Source: Kitasatospora sp. MAA4 (lineage in GTDB: Bacteria; Actinomycetota; Actinomycetes; Streptomycetales; Streptomycetaceae). Taken from it: a stretch of 64,000 nucleotides of DNA. Numbering within the stretch: position 1 is the first letter of the stretch; each line of letters starts with the position of its first letter. Location of the stretch: positions 1-64,000 of the forward strand of contig NZ_JARZAI010000014.1 of NCBI RefSeq assembly GCF_029893355.1, read 5' to 3'. The notes beneath the pieces were generated by a model. It saw only the letters and a list, made by a program, of their open reading frames with translations. It searched no databases and was not told where the DNA came from. Of the stretch, positions 56,328 to 63,761 are shown in pieces. The position numbers were made by a program, and so were the translations under genes.

Positions 56328-56926
56328 ACCGCACCACCGCGGCCCGTGCGGCGCCGGGCCTCGGCCAGCTGCTCCCAGGTGTCGCAGTCGTACGACGCGC
56401 CGTCACGGTCGGCCAGCCGTACGGTGCGCAGGCCCGCGGTGAGCCTGCGCAGCGGCGCCCCGGCGGGATCGCCGAGCGCGTCCAGCGCGGCCCGCAGCGC
56501 GGAGGCCCGGTAGGCCGCCGTCAGCGGCTGGTCGCGGCCCTCGGCGTCCACCAGGACGGCGGCCTCCACCTCGCCGCAGACGGCGGCCGCCAGCCGCCGC
56601 AGGGTGCCGTCGTCCAGGAACGGCAGGTCGGCGGCGAGCAGCAGCACCCGCTCGGCCGTGATCTGCGGTCCGGCGAGCCCGGCCGCGACGGCGGCCACCG
56701 GTCCGCCGCCGGACGGGCGTTCGCGGGTCCACCACAGGTCCGGCCGGGACGGCGGAGCGGTCGCCGGTCGGGGACCGACCACCACGATCCGCCCGGCACC
56801 GGCGCAGGCCGCCAGCACCCGGTCCAGCAGGGCGCGGCCGCCGACGGTCAGCTGCGGCTTGTCCGCGCCGTCCAGCCGCCGGGCGGCGCCACCGGCCAGC
56901 ACGATCGCGTCGTAGGGCGTCGTCAT
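56324..56926 (-). CDS. mobA: Molybdenum cofactor guanylyltransferase MobA-like
   Basis: Nucleotidyltransferase (200 residues) that joins GMP to Moco to make the bis-MGD form, or the analogous CMP reaction. The signature LAGGAARRLDGADKPQLTVGG (residues 10-30) carries the nucleotide-binding Gly-Gly and Arg/Lys residues, and LLLAADLPFLDDGTL (about 96-110) carries the Mg-binding Asp. First gene of mobA-DUF6457-moeA; all three overlap. GMP versus CMP choice cannot be decided here. Confidence 0.85.
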   Translation of the reverse strand: MTTPYDAIVLAGGAARRLDGADKPQLTVGGRALLDRVLAACAGAGRIVVVGPRPATAPPSRPDLWWTRERPSGGGPVAAVAAGLAGPQITAERVLLLAADLPFLDDGTLRRLAAAVCGEVEAAVLVDAEGRDQPLTAAYRASALRAALDALGDPAGAPLRRLTAGLRTVRLADRDGASYDCDTWEQLAEARRRTGRGGAV

Positions 56927-56945
56927 GCGGCCAGTATCCGGCCTC

Positions 56946-57923
56946 TCAGGCCGGATCGGCCCCCGCGTCGGGCTCCGCTCCCTCGTCCGCAGCCGCGTCC
57001 TCGTCCGAGTCCTCGGCCTGTCGCGCGGTGTTCGCGGCGGCGCTCAGCTCCAGGATCACCGGGAGCGTCAGCTCGCCGTAGAGCTCGCTCATCGCGGTGA
57101 CCAGGCCCTCCGGGTCGCCGGGGTGCTCGGCGAGCTGCCGGTCGAACTCCTTCAGGTAGTCGTCGGTGAAGGTGAGCACCCGCGCGGCGTCGTCGTCCTG
57201 GTCGGGCGCCCGGTGCCCGGCGATCACCCGCTCCACCCCGAGGTCCGCGATCCGCTCCAGGTTCCGCGCCCAGTCGCGGCGCTCGGCGGCGGTGGTCTCG
57301 GCGGTCCAGACGTGCGTGCCGTTGTACGCCAGGTCGCCGGCGATCACCGTCCGGGCGCTGGGGACGTGCACGACGGTGCAGTGCGCGCAGTCGCCCTGGC
57401 CGAGGTAGAGCACCCGGATCAGCTGGCGGTCGATCATCAGCGGCTGCGGCAGCAGGGCCCGCGGGACCACCGGGGCCTCGGGGAGGTCGTCGCCGAAGAC
57501 CGGACGCCACTGGACGACCTTGGCCGCCGCCGTCCGGACGATCTCGTCGACCACCTGCGGCGCCGCCAGGACGTGCGCCTGCGGGAACAGCCGCAGCACC
57601 TCCTCCACCCCGAAGTAGTGGTCGGGGTGCGGGTGGGTGATCACGACGGCCAGCAGGTTGCGGTCCTTGCCGGCGATCCACTCGGCGAGCTCGCGGCCCG
57701 CGCTGCGGGTGAGCTGCGCGTCGACCAGGATCGCGTCACGCCGTCCGATGATCAGCGTGGAGGTCGGGAAGAAGGACGCCTCCGGGCCGACGAAGACCTC
57801 GATCTCCAGCATCGGACCGGACGCCGGAACCGCCGTGGAACCGCCCCTGCGGGCGACCGCGCCACTGCCGCTCGCACCGCGCGGCTCGTCGGCGCTCTCC
57901 TCGGGCGGTGGTGACGACGTCAC
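56946..57923 (-). CDS. MBL-fold metallohydrolase
   Basis: A 325-residue metallo-beta-lactamase-fold hydrolase with a disordered N-terminus (about 1-36) and an acidic C-terminal tail (about 295-325). The zinc motif THPHPDHYFG (about 96-105) and a later AGDLAYNGTHVW (about 195-206) are intact, and AGHRAPDQDD (about 231-240) supplies the last His. The family is broad (lactonases, glyoxalases, quorum-quenching enzymes, others), so no substrate is claimed. GGGAGAG about 8 nt before the GTG at 57923 fixes the start. Next to mobA on the same strand, 19 nt away, so it may be co-transcribed with it. Confidence 0.85.
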   Translation of the reverse strand: MTSSPPPEESADEPRGASGSGAVARRGGSTAVPASGPMLEIEVFVGPEASFFPTSTLIIGRRDAILVDAQLTRSAGRELAEWIAGKDRNLLAVVITHPHPDHYFGVEEVLRLFPQAHVLAAPQVVDEIVRTAAAKVVQWRPVFGDDLPEAPVVPRALLPQPLMIDRQLIRVLYLGQGDCAHCTVVHVPSARTVIAGDLAYNGTHVWTAETTAAERRDWARNLERIADLGVERVIAGHRAPDQDDDAARVLTFTDDYLKEFDRQLAEHPGDPEGLVTAMSELYGELTLPVILELSAAANTARQAEDSDEDAAADEGAEPDAGADPA

Positions 57924-58064
57924 GGGCTCTCCCTGGTCCACGGCGGTGCACGACTCCCCCGCCGCGCGGGGGTCCTGTGGGGACCAGCATGGAAGCCGAG
58001 GGCCCGTCACGCCCGGTAGGCGCACCCGGGCGGGTGAGCGCTACCAGGGCGTGGCGGCGGGCTC

Positions 58065-58712
58065 TCAGGCGGCCACCCGGTCCGCCGACGCCTTGGCGAA
58101 CGCGGCGGCGTCCTGGTGCGCCTTGGCCTTCGAGGCCTCGGCCGTCTCGACGAAGTCGGCGAGCGCCGGGTTGACGCCGGCCATCGTGAACTCGGGCACC
58201 ACCAGGCTGACCTCCAGACCCAGCAGCTCGGTCAGCACCTTCTCCAGGTAGTTGGTGGCGAACTCGAAGGACGCGCGCGGGCTGCCCTCGGCGTACGAAC
58301 CGCCGCGCGAGGAGACCACGGTGACCGGGGTGCCGGCGGCGGACTGCTCCGCACCCGCCGTGCGGCCGAACAGGACCACCTGGTCGATCCAGGCCTTGAG
58401 CGAGGAGGGGACGGTGAAGTTGTACATCGGCGCCCCGATGACCACGGCGTCGGCCTGCTCCAGCTCGGAGATCAGCTGGTCGCGCACCGCGTGGGCGGCC
58501 TGCTGCTCGGCCGAGCGCTTCTCGGCCGGGAGGAAGCCCGCGACGATCGCGGCCTCGCTCAGGTGCGGCACCTCGGTGAGGGCGAGGTCGCGGTAGATGA
58601 CCGTGCCGCCGGGGTTGGCGGCCTCCCACTCGGCGCGGAAGGTGGCCGAGACCTCGCGGGAGACGGAGCCCTCGTGGCGAGCCGACGAGTCGATGTGCAG
58701 CAGCGTAGGCAT
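58065..58712 (-). CDS. azoR: FMN-dependent NADH-azoreductase
   Basis: A flavodoxin-like reductase of 215 residues that uses NADH to reduce quinones and azo bonds, protecting against electrophiles. The FMN-binding segment HIDSSARHEGSVSREVSATF (about 6-25), the conserved APMYNFTVPSSLKAWIDQVV (about 93-112) and SSRGGSYAEGSP (about 138-149) are diagnostic. GGAGG 8 nt upstream selects ATG 58712. It is divergent from an HxlR-family regulator 108 nt away, the standard arrangement for a regulator-controlled quinone-response gene. Confidence 0.92.
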   Translation of the reverse strand: MPTLLHIDSSARHEGSVSREVSATFRAEWEAANPGGTVIYRDLALTEVPHLSEAAIVAGFLPAEKRSAEQQAAHAVRDQLISELEQADAVVIGAPMYNFTVPSSLKAWIDQVVLFGRTAGAEQSAAGTPVTVVSSRGGSYAEGSPRASFEFATNYLEKVLTELLGLEVSLVVPEFTMAGVNPALADFVETAEASKAKAHQDAAAFAKASADRVAA

Positions 58713-58820
58713 GGGGATCCTCCGGGATCGATCGGTGTGCCGACTTTTTCTCGGCAACTGGGATTACCGTAGCAGCTTACTTTTCTTCAGTCACTAGCGG
58801 AGGGCCAGTACCCTGAGTGC
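58713..58820. promoter_or_regulatory. azoR/hxlR divergent control region
   Basis: A 108-base region shared by the azoreductase and HxlR genes; the regulator probably binds here. A near-palindrome GTAGCAGCTTAC (58769-58780) and the neighbouring AT-rich TTACTTTTCTTCAGTCACT are operator candidates in the style of HxlR/QorR sites. Exact promoter elements are not clear. Confidence 0.45.
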
Positions 58821-59195
58821 ATGGGCGAGCTTGAAGCACCGACGACCGCGACCGCAGCATCCGGGTGTACCGGAGTGGACATCGCCATGCACCGGGTGTT
58901 CGCGCTGCTCGGCAAACGCTGGTCCGGCCTGATCCTGGCGGTCCTCACCCAGAACCCCGGCCACTTCTCCGAGCTGCGCCGCGCCATCCCCGGCATCAGC
59001 GAACGCATGCTCTCCGACCGGCTGACCGAACTCGGCGAGGCCGGCCTGGTGGTGCGCCGGGTCGACGAGGGCCCGCCGCTGCGGGTCTGCTACCGCCTCA
59101 CCGAAGCCGGCCTCGCGCTCGGACCGGCCCTGGAGGAACTCCGCCGGTGGGCCGCCGTCCACCTGGCGGACACCACCGCCCCGCGCAGCTGCTGA
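58821..59195 (+). CDS. HxlR family transcriptional regulator
   Basis: A 124-residue winged-helix regulator. The helix-turn-helix core reads VFALLGKRWSGLILAVLTQNPGHFSELRRAIPGISERMLSDRLTELGEAGLV (about 26-77). A cysteine at position 16 (ASGCTGVD), just before the DNA-binding domain, is where the quinone-sensing Cys lies in YodB-type members, so it may sense diamide or quinone stress and release azoR. That role is inferred from the divergent gene pair and the Cys position. The ATG at 58821 fits the family N-terminus. Confidence 0.88.
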   Translation: MGELEAPTTATAASGCTGVDIAMHRVFALLGKRWSGLILAVLTQNPGHFSELRRAIPGISERMLSDRLTELGEAGLVVRRVDEGPPLRVCYRLTEAGLALGPALEELRRWAAVHLADTTAPRSC

Positions 59196-59218
59196 CCCGG
59201 TGACCCCGGCCGGGCGCC

Positions 59219-59836
59219 TCAGGAGCGGGTGAACCCCCACTCCAGCCAGCGCACGTCGGCCCGCCCGTGCAGATCGGCCCGCTCGCCGCGGTGCACCAGG
59301 CGCAGCCCCGCCCGCTCCGCCAGGTCCGGCAGCTCCCGCGGCGGCACCTCGAACATCCGCCGCCCGACCGGCACCGGCCCGCTCCGGACGGACATCACCA
59401 ACGTGCCACCGGGCGCCAGCAGCCCGGCCAGGCGGCGCAGGCCCCCGGCCCGCTCCGCCGCGTCCAGGTGCATCCAGACCGCGGTGAGCAGGATCAGGTC
59501 GTAGCGGTCGCCCGGTTCACCGAGCAGCGGCAGCCCGGGCAGCGCGTCGTCCACCCAGCGGATCGCGGTGTCCGCGTGCAGCAGCCGCCCGCGCTCGCGC
59601 AGCTCTGCGGTCGGCTCGGCAGCCGTCACGGTGTGCCCGAGCCGGGCCAGCGCCGCCGCGTCGCGGCCGGAGCCCGCTCCGACGTCCAGCACCCGCGCCG
59701 GGGCGGCGGGGAAGAGGTGCAGCAGCCCGCCCAGCACCTGCTCGAAGGCGACGCTCTCGTACTGCGCGACCAGCGCGTCCGCGTCCGCGCCGTACCCGGC
59801 GATACCGGCCGGAGCCACCGGTGGAGTCTCTGTCAT
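59219..59836 (-). CDS. Class I SAM-dependent methyltransferase
   Basis: A 205-residue Rossmann-fold methyltransferase with the SAM-binding motif VLDVGAGSGRDAAALARLGHTVTAAEPTAEL (about 49-79), the acidic motif II and LLTAVWMHLD (about 116-125) typical of small-molecule or ribosomal methylases. The acceptor is unknown. The C-terminal part is short and basic. The ATG at 59836 is the natural start. It is downstream of the sigma-factor gene on the same strand, 33 nt away. Confidence 0.8.
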   Translation of the reverse strand: MTETPPVAPAGIAGYGADADALVAQYESVAFEQVLGGLLHLFPAAPARVLDVGAGSGRDAAALARLGHTVTAAEPTAELRERGRLLHADTAIRWVDDALPGLPLLGEPGDRYDLILLTAVWMHLDAAERAGGLRRLAGLLAPGGTLVMSVRSGPVPVGRRMFEVPPRELPDLAERAGLRLVHRGERADLHGRADVRWLEWGFTRS

Positions 59837-59869
59837 CGCGTCAGCCTACGAACCCGGCTGCCGCCGCCG

Positions 59870-61162
59870 TCAGCCGCAGTCGGCCGCCCGTGCCAGCAGC
59901 AGCGCGCGCTCGCGCTCGTTGCGGGTGAGCGCCGCGGCGCGTTCGAACTCCGCGCGCGCCTCGTCCAGCCGACCGAGCCTGGCCAGCAGGTCACCGCGCA
60001 CGCTCGGCAGCAGGTGGTAGGTCCTCAGCGAGGGCTCCTCGGTCAGCTGGTCCACCAGGTCGAGCCCGCTGGCCGGACCGAACGCCATCGACAGCGCCAC
60101 CGCCCGGTTCAGCTCCACGACGGGCGACGGCGCGCGCCGGGCCAGCGCCTCGTAGAGCGCCGCGATCCGGACCCAGTCGGTCTCCTGCGGCGTCCGCGCC
60201 CGCGCGTGGCAGGCCGCGATCGCGGCCTGCAGGGCGTACCCGCCGCCCGCACCGCCGAGCTGCCGCGCCCGTTCCAGCGCCGCGAGCCCGCGGCGGATCA
60301 GCAGCTGATCCCACCGGCCGCGGTCCTGGTCCAGCAGCAGCACCGGCTCCCCGCCCGGCCCGGTGCGGGCGGCCGAGCGGGAGGCCTGGATCTCCATCAG
60401 CGCGACCAGCCCGTGCACCTCGGGCTCCTCGGGCGCCAGCTCGGCCAGGATCCGGCCGAGCCGCATGGCCTCCTCGCAGAGCGCCGGACGCATCCAGTCG
60501 TCGCCCGCGGTCGCCGCGTACCCCTCGTTGAAGATCAGGTACACCACCTCCAGCACCGACGACAGCCGCTCGGCCAGCTCGTCGCCCTGCGGGACCTCGA
60601 AGGGCACCTGGGCCCGGGCCAGCGTGCGCTTGGCCCGCACGATGCGCTGCGCGACGGTCGACTCCGCGACCAGGAACGCCCGCGCGATCTCGTCGGTGGT
60701 CAGCCCGCCGAGCAGCCGCAGGGTGAGCGCGACCCGCGCCTCGGTCGACAGCACCGGGTGGCAGGCCGTGAACACCAGGCGCAGCAGATCGTCCTCGATG
60801 GTGCCGTCCAGCTCGGCGATGGCGTCCGGCGCGGGCACCGGCCCGCCCGCCGCGCCGTTCTCCAGCTCGTGCCCGAGCTCGTCCAACTTGCGGGACAGCC
60901 GCTCCCGGCGGCGCACCAGGTCGATCGCCCGGTGCTTCGCCACGGCCATCAGCCAGGCGCCCGGGTTGTCCGGCACCCCTGCGGCCGGCCACTGCTCCAG
61001 CGCGGCGACCAGCGCGTCCTGGGCCAGCTCCTCGGCGAGGCCGACGTCGCGCACGATCCGGGTCAGCCCGGCGATCAGCCGCGCCGCCTCGATCCGCCAG
61101 ACCGCGTCGATCGTGCGATGCACGGAGGCGGACCGGTCGGTGGGCGGGTCGGAGGCTGTCAC
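59870..61162 (-). CDS. ECF42-type RNA polymerase sigma factor
   Basis: A 430-residue sigma factor with region 2 (about 20-85, ALEQWPAAGVPDNPGAWLMAVAKHRAIDLVRRRERL), region 4 (about 120-185, LTTDEIARAFLVAESTVAQRIVRAKRTL) and a long C-terminal TPR-like extension (about 190-430) with NEGYAATAG and LLLDQDRGRWD. This layout, with no anti-sigma gene but with a DGPF/YCII protein gene next to it, defines the ECF42 group; the C-terminal extension is needed for activity in studied members. The GTG at 61162 lies 14 nt after a strong hairpin that separates it from the DGPF gene. Confidence 0.9.
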   Translation of the reverse strand: MTASDPPTDRSASVHRTIDAVWRIEAARLIAGLTRIVRDVGLAEELAQDALVAALEQWPAAGVPDNPGAWLMAVAKHRAIDLVRRRERLSRKLDELGHELENGAAGGPVPAPDAIAELDGTIEDDLLRLVFTACHPVLSTEARVALTLRLLGGLTTDEIARAFLVAESTVAQRIVRAKRTLARAQVPFEVPQGDELAERLSSVLEVVYLIFNEGYAATAGDDWMRPALCEEAMRLGRILAELAPEEPEVHGLVALMEIQASRSAARTGPGGEPVLLLDQDRGRWDQLLIRRGLAALERARQLGGAGGGYALQAAIAACHARARTPQETDWVRIAALYEALARRAPSPVVELNRAVALSMAFGPASGLDLVDQLTEEPSLRTYHLLPSVRGDLLARLGRLDEARAEFERAAALTRNERERALLLARAADCG

Positions 61163-61176
61163 GTCAACCCATCAGA

Positions 61177-61221
61177 GCAGCGCCCCGGGGGCCGCCGCAA
61201 CAGCGGCCCCCGGGGCGCTGC
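61177..61221 (-). terminator. Perfect 19-bp hairpin between DGPF and ECF42 genes
   Basis: Positions 61177-61195 are the exact reverse complement of 61203-61221, with a 7-nt loop CGCAACA. It lies between the DGPF stop codon (61230) and the sigma start codon (61162). It should cause partial termination or stall, lowering sigma expression relative to its partner. Confidence 0.85.
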
Positions 61222-61229
61222 CCCTGCCG

Positions 61230-61661
61230 CTACCGCTGACCGGCCCGGCGCTCCAGCTCCTCGCGCAGCCTGGCCTCGCTCGCGGCGGCCTCGGGCGTGA
61301 CGATCTCCTCGGGGAAGTCGCCGGCCTCGAACACCTGGCGCAGTTCCAGCGCCTCACCGTCGGCGAACGGCACCCGCGAGGCCCACTCGACGGCCTCCTC
61401 CTTCGACTTCACCTGGATCACCCAGTACCCGGCGATCAGCTCCTTCGCCTCGGCGAACGGTCCGTCGGTCACGGTGGGCCGACCGCCGTCGAACGAGATC
61501 CTGGCCCCCTTGCTGCTGGGCTGCAGCCCGTCCGCCGCGAGCAGCACGCCCGCCTTGACCAGCTCCTCGTTGTACTTCCCCATCGCCTCGAACATCTCCG
61601 GGCTGGGCAGCACGCCCGCCTCGGTGTCCTTGTTGGCCCGCACCAGCATCATGAATCGCAT
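61230..61661 (-). CDS. DGPF/YCII domain protein (ECF42 partner)
   Basis: A 143-residue YCII-fold protein with the DGPF motif in VTDGPFAEAKELIAGYWVIQVKS (about 63-85), of the type encoded with ECF42 sigma factors and also found in dye or phenazine-like enzymes. It begins MRFMMLVRANKDTEAG. ECF42 sigma factors typically transcribe their DGPF genes. GAGGACG upstream supports ATG 61661. A good match to an ECF42 promoter lies 80-110 nt upstream. Biochemical function is unknown. Confidence 0.87.
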   Translation of the reverse strand: MRFMMLVRANKDTEAGVLPSPEMFEAMGKYNEELVKAGVLLAADGLQPSSKGARISFDGGRPTVTDGPFAEAKELIAGYWVIQVKSKEEAVEWASRVPFADGEALELRQVFEAGDFPEEIVTPEAAASEARLREELERRAGQR

Positions 61662-61742
61662 CGTCGTCCTCTTCCCGGGTTCCGGATCGGGAGCCTGGCG
61701 CCGGACGTCTGCGGTCCGGTCCCAACCAGCCTCCACCCGTGC

Positions 61743-61769
61743 GTCGAACGGGGGGCGGCCGGATCGACA
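61743..61769 (-). promoter_or_regulatory. Predicted ECF42-type promoter of the DGPF gene
   Basis: Reading leftward on the minus strand: TGTCGA (61764-61769) as -35, a 17-nt spacer, and CGAC (61743-61746) as -10. This matches the TGTCGA/CGA(T)C consensus reported for ECF42 sigma factors, quoted from memory. It would start transcription about 70-75 nt before the ATG at 61661 and autoregulate the sigma gene downstream. Confidence 0.7.
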
Positions 61770-61809
61770 ACCCGGGTGAGGTTTTTTTCCGGCTGGTGGG
61801 ACGCGCACG

Positions 61810-61852
61810 CGACAGGCCCCGGACGGCGCGCTGCGCTGTCCGGGGCCTGTCG
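61810..61852 (-). terminator. Terminator after the LDTR-module gene
   Basis: GACAGGCCCCGGAC (61811-61824) pairs perfectly with GTCCGGGGCCTGTC (61838-61851), extended by one pair on each end, loop 13 nt. It follows the stop codon at 61868 on the minus strand. Confidence 0.8.
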
Positions 61853-61867
61853 TTTCAACCAGGTGGA

Positions 61868-63556
61868 TCAGGAGTTCTGGTAGAAGCCGAACCAGTCGAC
61901 GACCAGGTCCGTGCTGCCCGAACCGGTGTTCCAGAAGTCGATGATGCCGTTGGCACCCGGGCTGGCCTGGACCAGGTTCGGGACGATCTGACCGGGCAGC
62001 CAGTTCAGCACCGAGGTGTTCGGACGGGTCGGCCACGGCGCGTTGCCGCCGTCGTACTGGCTGGTCGTGTTCGGGTCCGGCGAGACGGTCAGGAAGCCGC
62101 CGCCCTTGGTGTTCACGACCGTGCTGTTCAGCACGAAACCGGTGATGTCGGGCTGGGTGTCGCTGAGCGGCATGTAGATGTAGCTGCCGGCGCCAAGCGG
62201 CCCGGTGGTCCAGGAGGGGTCGCGGGTGTCGAGCAGCCGGGTGGGCTTGATCGGCAGGTAGGCGCTCTTGCTGTCGGGGCTGTAGTAGCCGACCACGTCG
62301 ACGATGACGTCGGCGCCCAGGCCGCCGCCGTTGTGCACGCGGATCTTGCCGTCGGCGCCGACCGGGACGACCACCGAGTTGGCGATGGTCTGGCCCGAGA
62401 GGTAGTTGACGTTGGAGGCGTTCGGGGTGTCCTGGCCGTCGGGGTAGACCGTCAGGAAGCCGTCGCTGCGGGGGTTGGTGACGGTGACGTTGAGCGCGAC
62501 CGCGGTGACGCCGGAGGCGGGCACGGCGCCGTTGCCGGCGACCTGGGCGGCGATCGAGCCGAGGCCGTCGACCTGGGCGGCGACACCGGTTCCGGTGCCG
62601 TCGCGGGTGTCCACGATGCGGTTGGGCGCCAGCGAGGTGTAACCGCTGGCGGCGCTCTGGGTGAAGTAGCCGGTGACGTCGGCGATCAGGTCCACCGAGG
62701 CCAGGCCGCTGTTGTACAGGTCGATGTAGCCGTCGGCGCCGACCGGCACGATCGCCATGTTCGGCACGGTCTGGCCGGTCGTGAAGTTCACGTTCGACGT
62801 GGACGGGCGGGCGCCGCCGTCCGCGTAGGCGGTGATGAAGCCGCTGTTGGTCGGGTTGGTCACCGTGAGGTTGACGACCACGGCGCTCACCCGGGACGGG
62901 ATCGCGCCGTTGCCGGCGATCTTCACCCGGGCCTGCTGGTAGGACCCGACCTGCCCGACCGGCGCGCCAGTGCCGTAGCGGGTGTCCAGCAGACGCGTCG
63001 GCCCGTACGGGGTGTACTCCGAACCCGGGGTCGACAGCGCCACGGAGTTCTGCACGACGTTGCCGCTGTTGTCAGTGATGACGACGCTGACGGTGTACTG
63101 CCCCAGCTTGGCGTAGCTGTGCGGCCACACCTGCGGCGAGGCATCGGTGAACGAGCTGTTGCTGGTGTTGCCGTCGCCCCAGTTGACGGTGGCGGTGAGC
63201 GGGAAGTCCGCGCTGGTGACGGTCGCGGTGAGCGCGACCCCGTACATGCTGGTACCCGTCGCGCTCAGGCCGACAGCCAGGCTCGGGTCCGGGGTACCGG
63301 ACGCGGCCGGCGCGGGAGCGGCGTCTGCCGGCGCGCTGCTGGTGTTCGCGGCGCTGGCCGCCTTCTGCACCCGGGCCGAGTTGGAGGCCGCGCTGGTGAA
63401 GGTCTGGAACTTCGAGGCCGCGGTCAGCGCGGAGGCGTTCGGGGCGGGCGACTTGGTGGCCGTGCCCGGTGCGCCGGCCGCGTTGGCCGATACCGGGACG
63501 AGAGCAACACCGGCTGCGATTATGGCAGCCAGCATTGCGGAACGACGGTGAGACAC
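61868..63556 (-). CDS. Secreted protein: PKD domain plus three LDTR modules
   Basis: A 562-residue exported protein. The signal peptide (1 to about 26, ending VSANAAG) is followed by an Ala/Ser/Thr-rich spacer (30-95), a PKD-type domain (about 95-175, with LTATVNWGDGNTS and HSYAKLGQYTVSVV) and three LDTR modules (about 185-310, 318-430, 435-562), each with the TRLLDTR/NRIVDTR motif, SNVN or LNW and VPVGADG segments. It shares the module with the protein at 49987-52044 but has a PKD rather than a propeller N-terminus. Likely a surface or matrix protein. The GTG at 63556 begins the signal, with GGGGG upstream. Confidence 0.8.
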   Translation of the reverse strand: MSHRRSAMLAAIIAAGVALVPVSANAAGAPGTATKSPAPNASALTAASKFQTFTSAASNSARVQKAASAANTSSAPADAAPAPAASGTPDPSLAVGLSATGTSMYGVALTATVTSADFPLTATVNWGDGNTSNSSFTDASPQVWPHSYAKLGQYTVSVVITDNSGNVVQNSVALSTPGSEYTPYGPTRLLDTRYGTGAPVGQVGSYQQARVKIAGNGAIPSRVSAVVVNLTVTNPTNSGFITAYADGGARPSTSNVNFTTGQTVPNMAIVPVGADGYIDLYNSGLASVDLIADVTGYFTQSAASGYTSLAPNRIVDTRDGTGTGVAAQVDGLGSIAAQVAGNGAVPASGVTAVALNVTVTNPRSDGFLTVYPDGQDTPNASNVNYLSGQTIANSVVVPVGADGKIRVHNGGGLGADVIVDVVGYYSPDSKSAYLPIKPTRLLDTRDPSWTTGPLGAGSYIYMPLSDTQPDITGFVLNSTVVNTKGGGFLTVSPDPNTTSQYDGGNAPWPTRPNTSVLNWLPGQIVPNLVQASPGANGIIDFWNTGSGSTDLVVDWFGFYQNS

Positions 63557-63627
63557 TGGGCCCCCAGTTGCGTGATGATCAGGACGCAAAGCGGACTCAG
63601 AATACAGATCTCGGCTAATGAAAGACA

Positions 63628-63643
63628 GTCAATTCAGATTGAC
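63628..63643. promoter_or_regulatory. GTCAAT-N4-ATTGAC inverted repeat
   Basis: A perfect 6-bp dyad with a 4-nt spacer in the AT-rich gap upstream of the leftward LDTR-module gene. It lies about 75-90 nt before the GTG, where a regulator could act. TTGACT (63627-63632 on the minus strand) could also be a -35 element. Confidence 0.4.
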
Positions 63644-63761
63644 CACAGAAGCCCTGGCCACGCATCAGACATTCCGTCCAAGTCCCTTGCACTGAAGCGC
63701 CACTAACGTCATGACATGAACTTTCAACGACGCCTCAGAGCAATTGGTGTGAAATCGTCCG

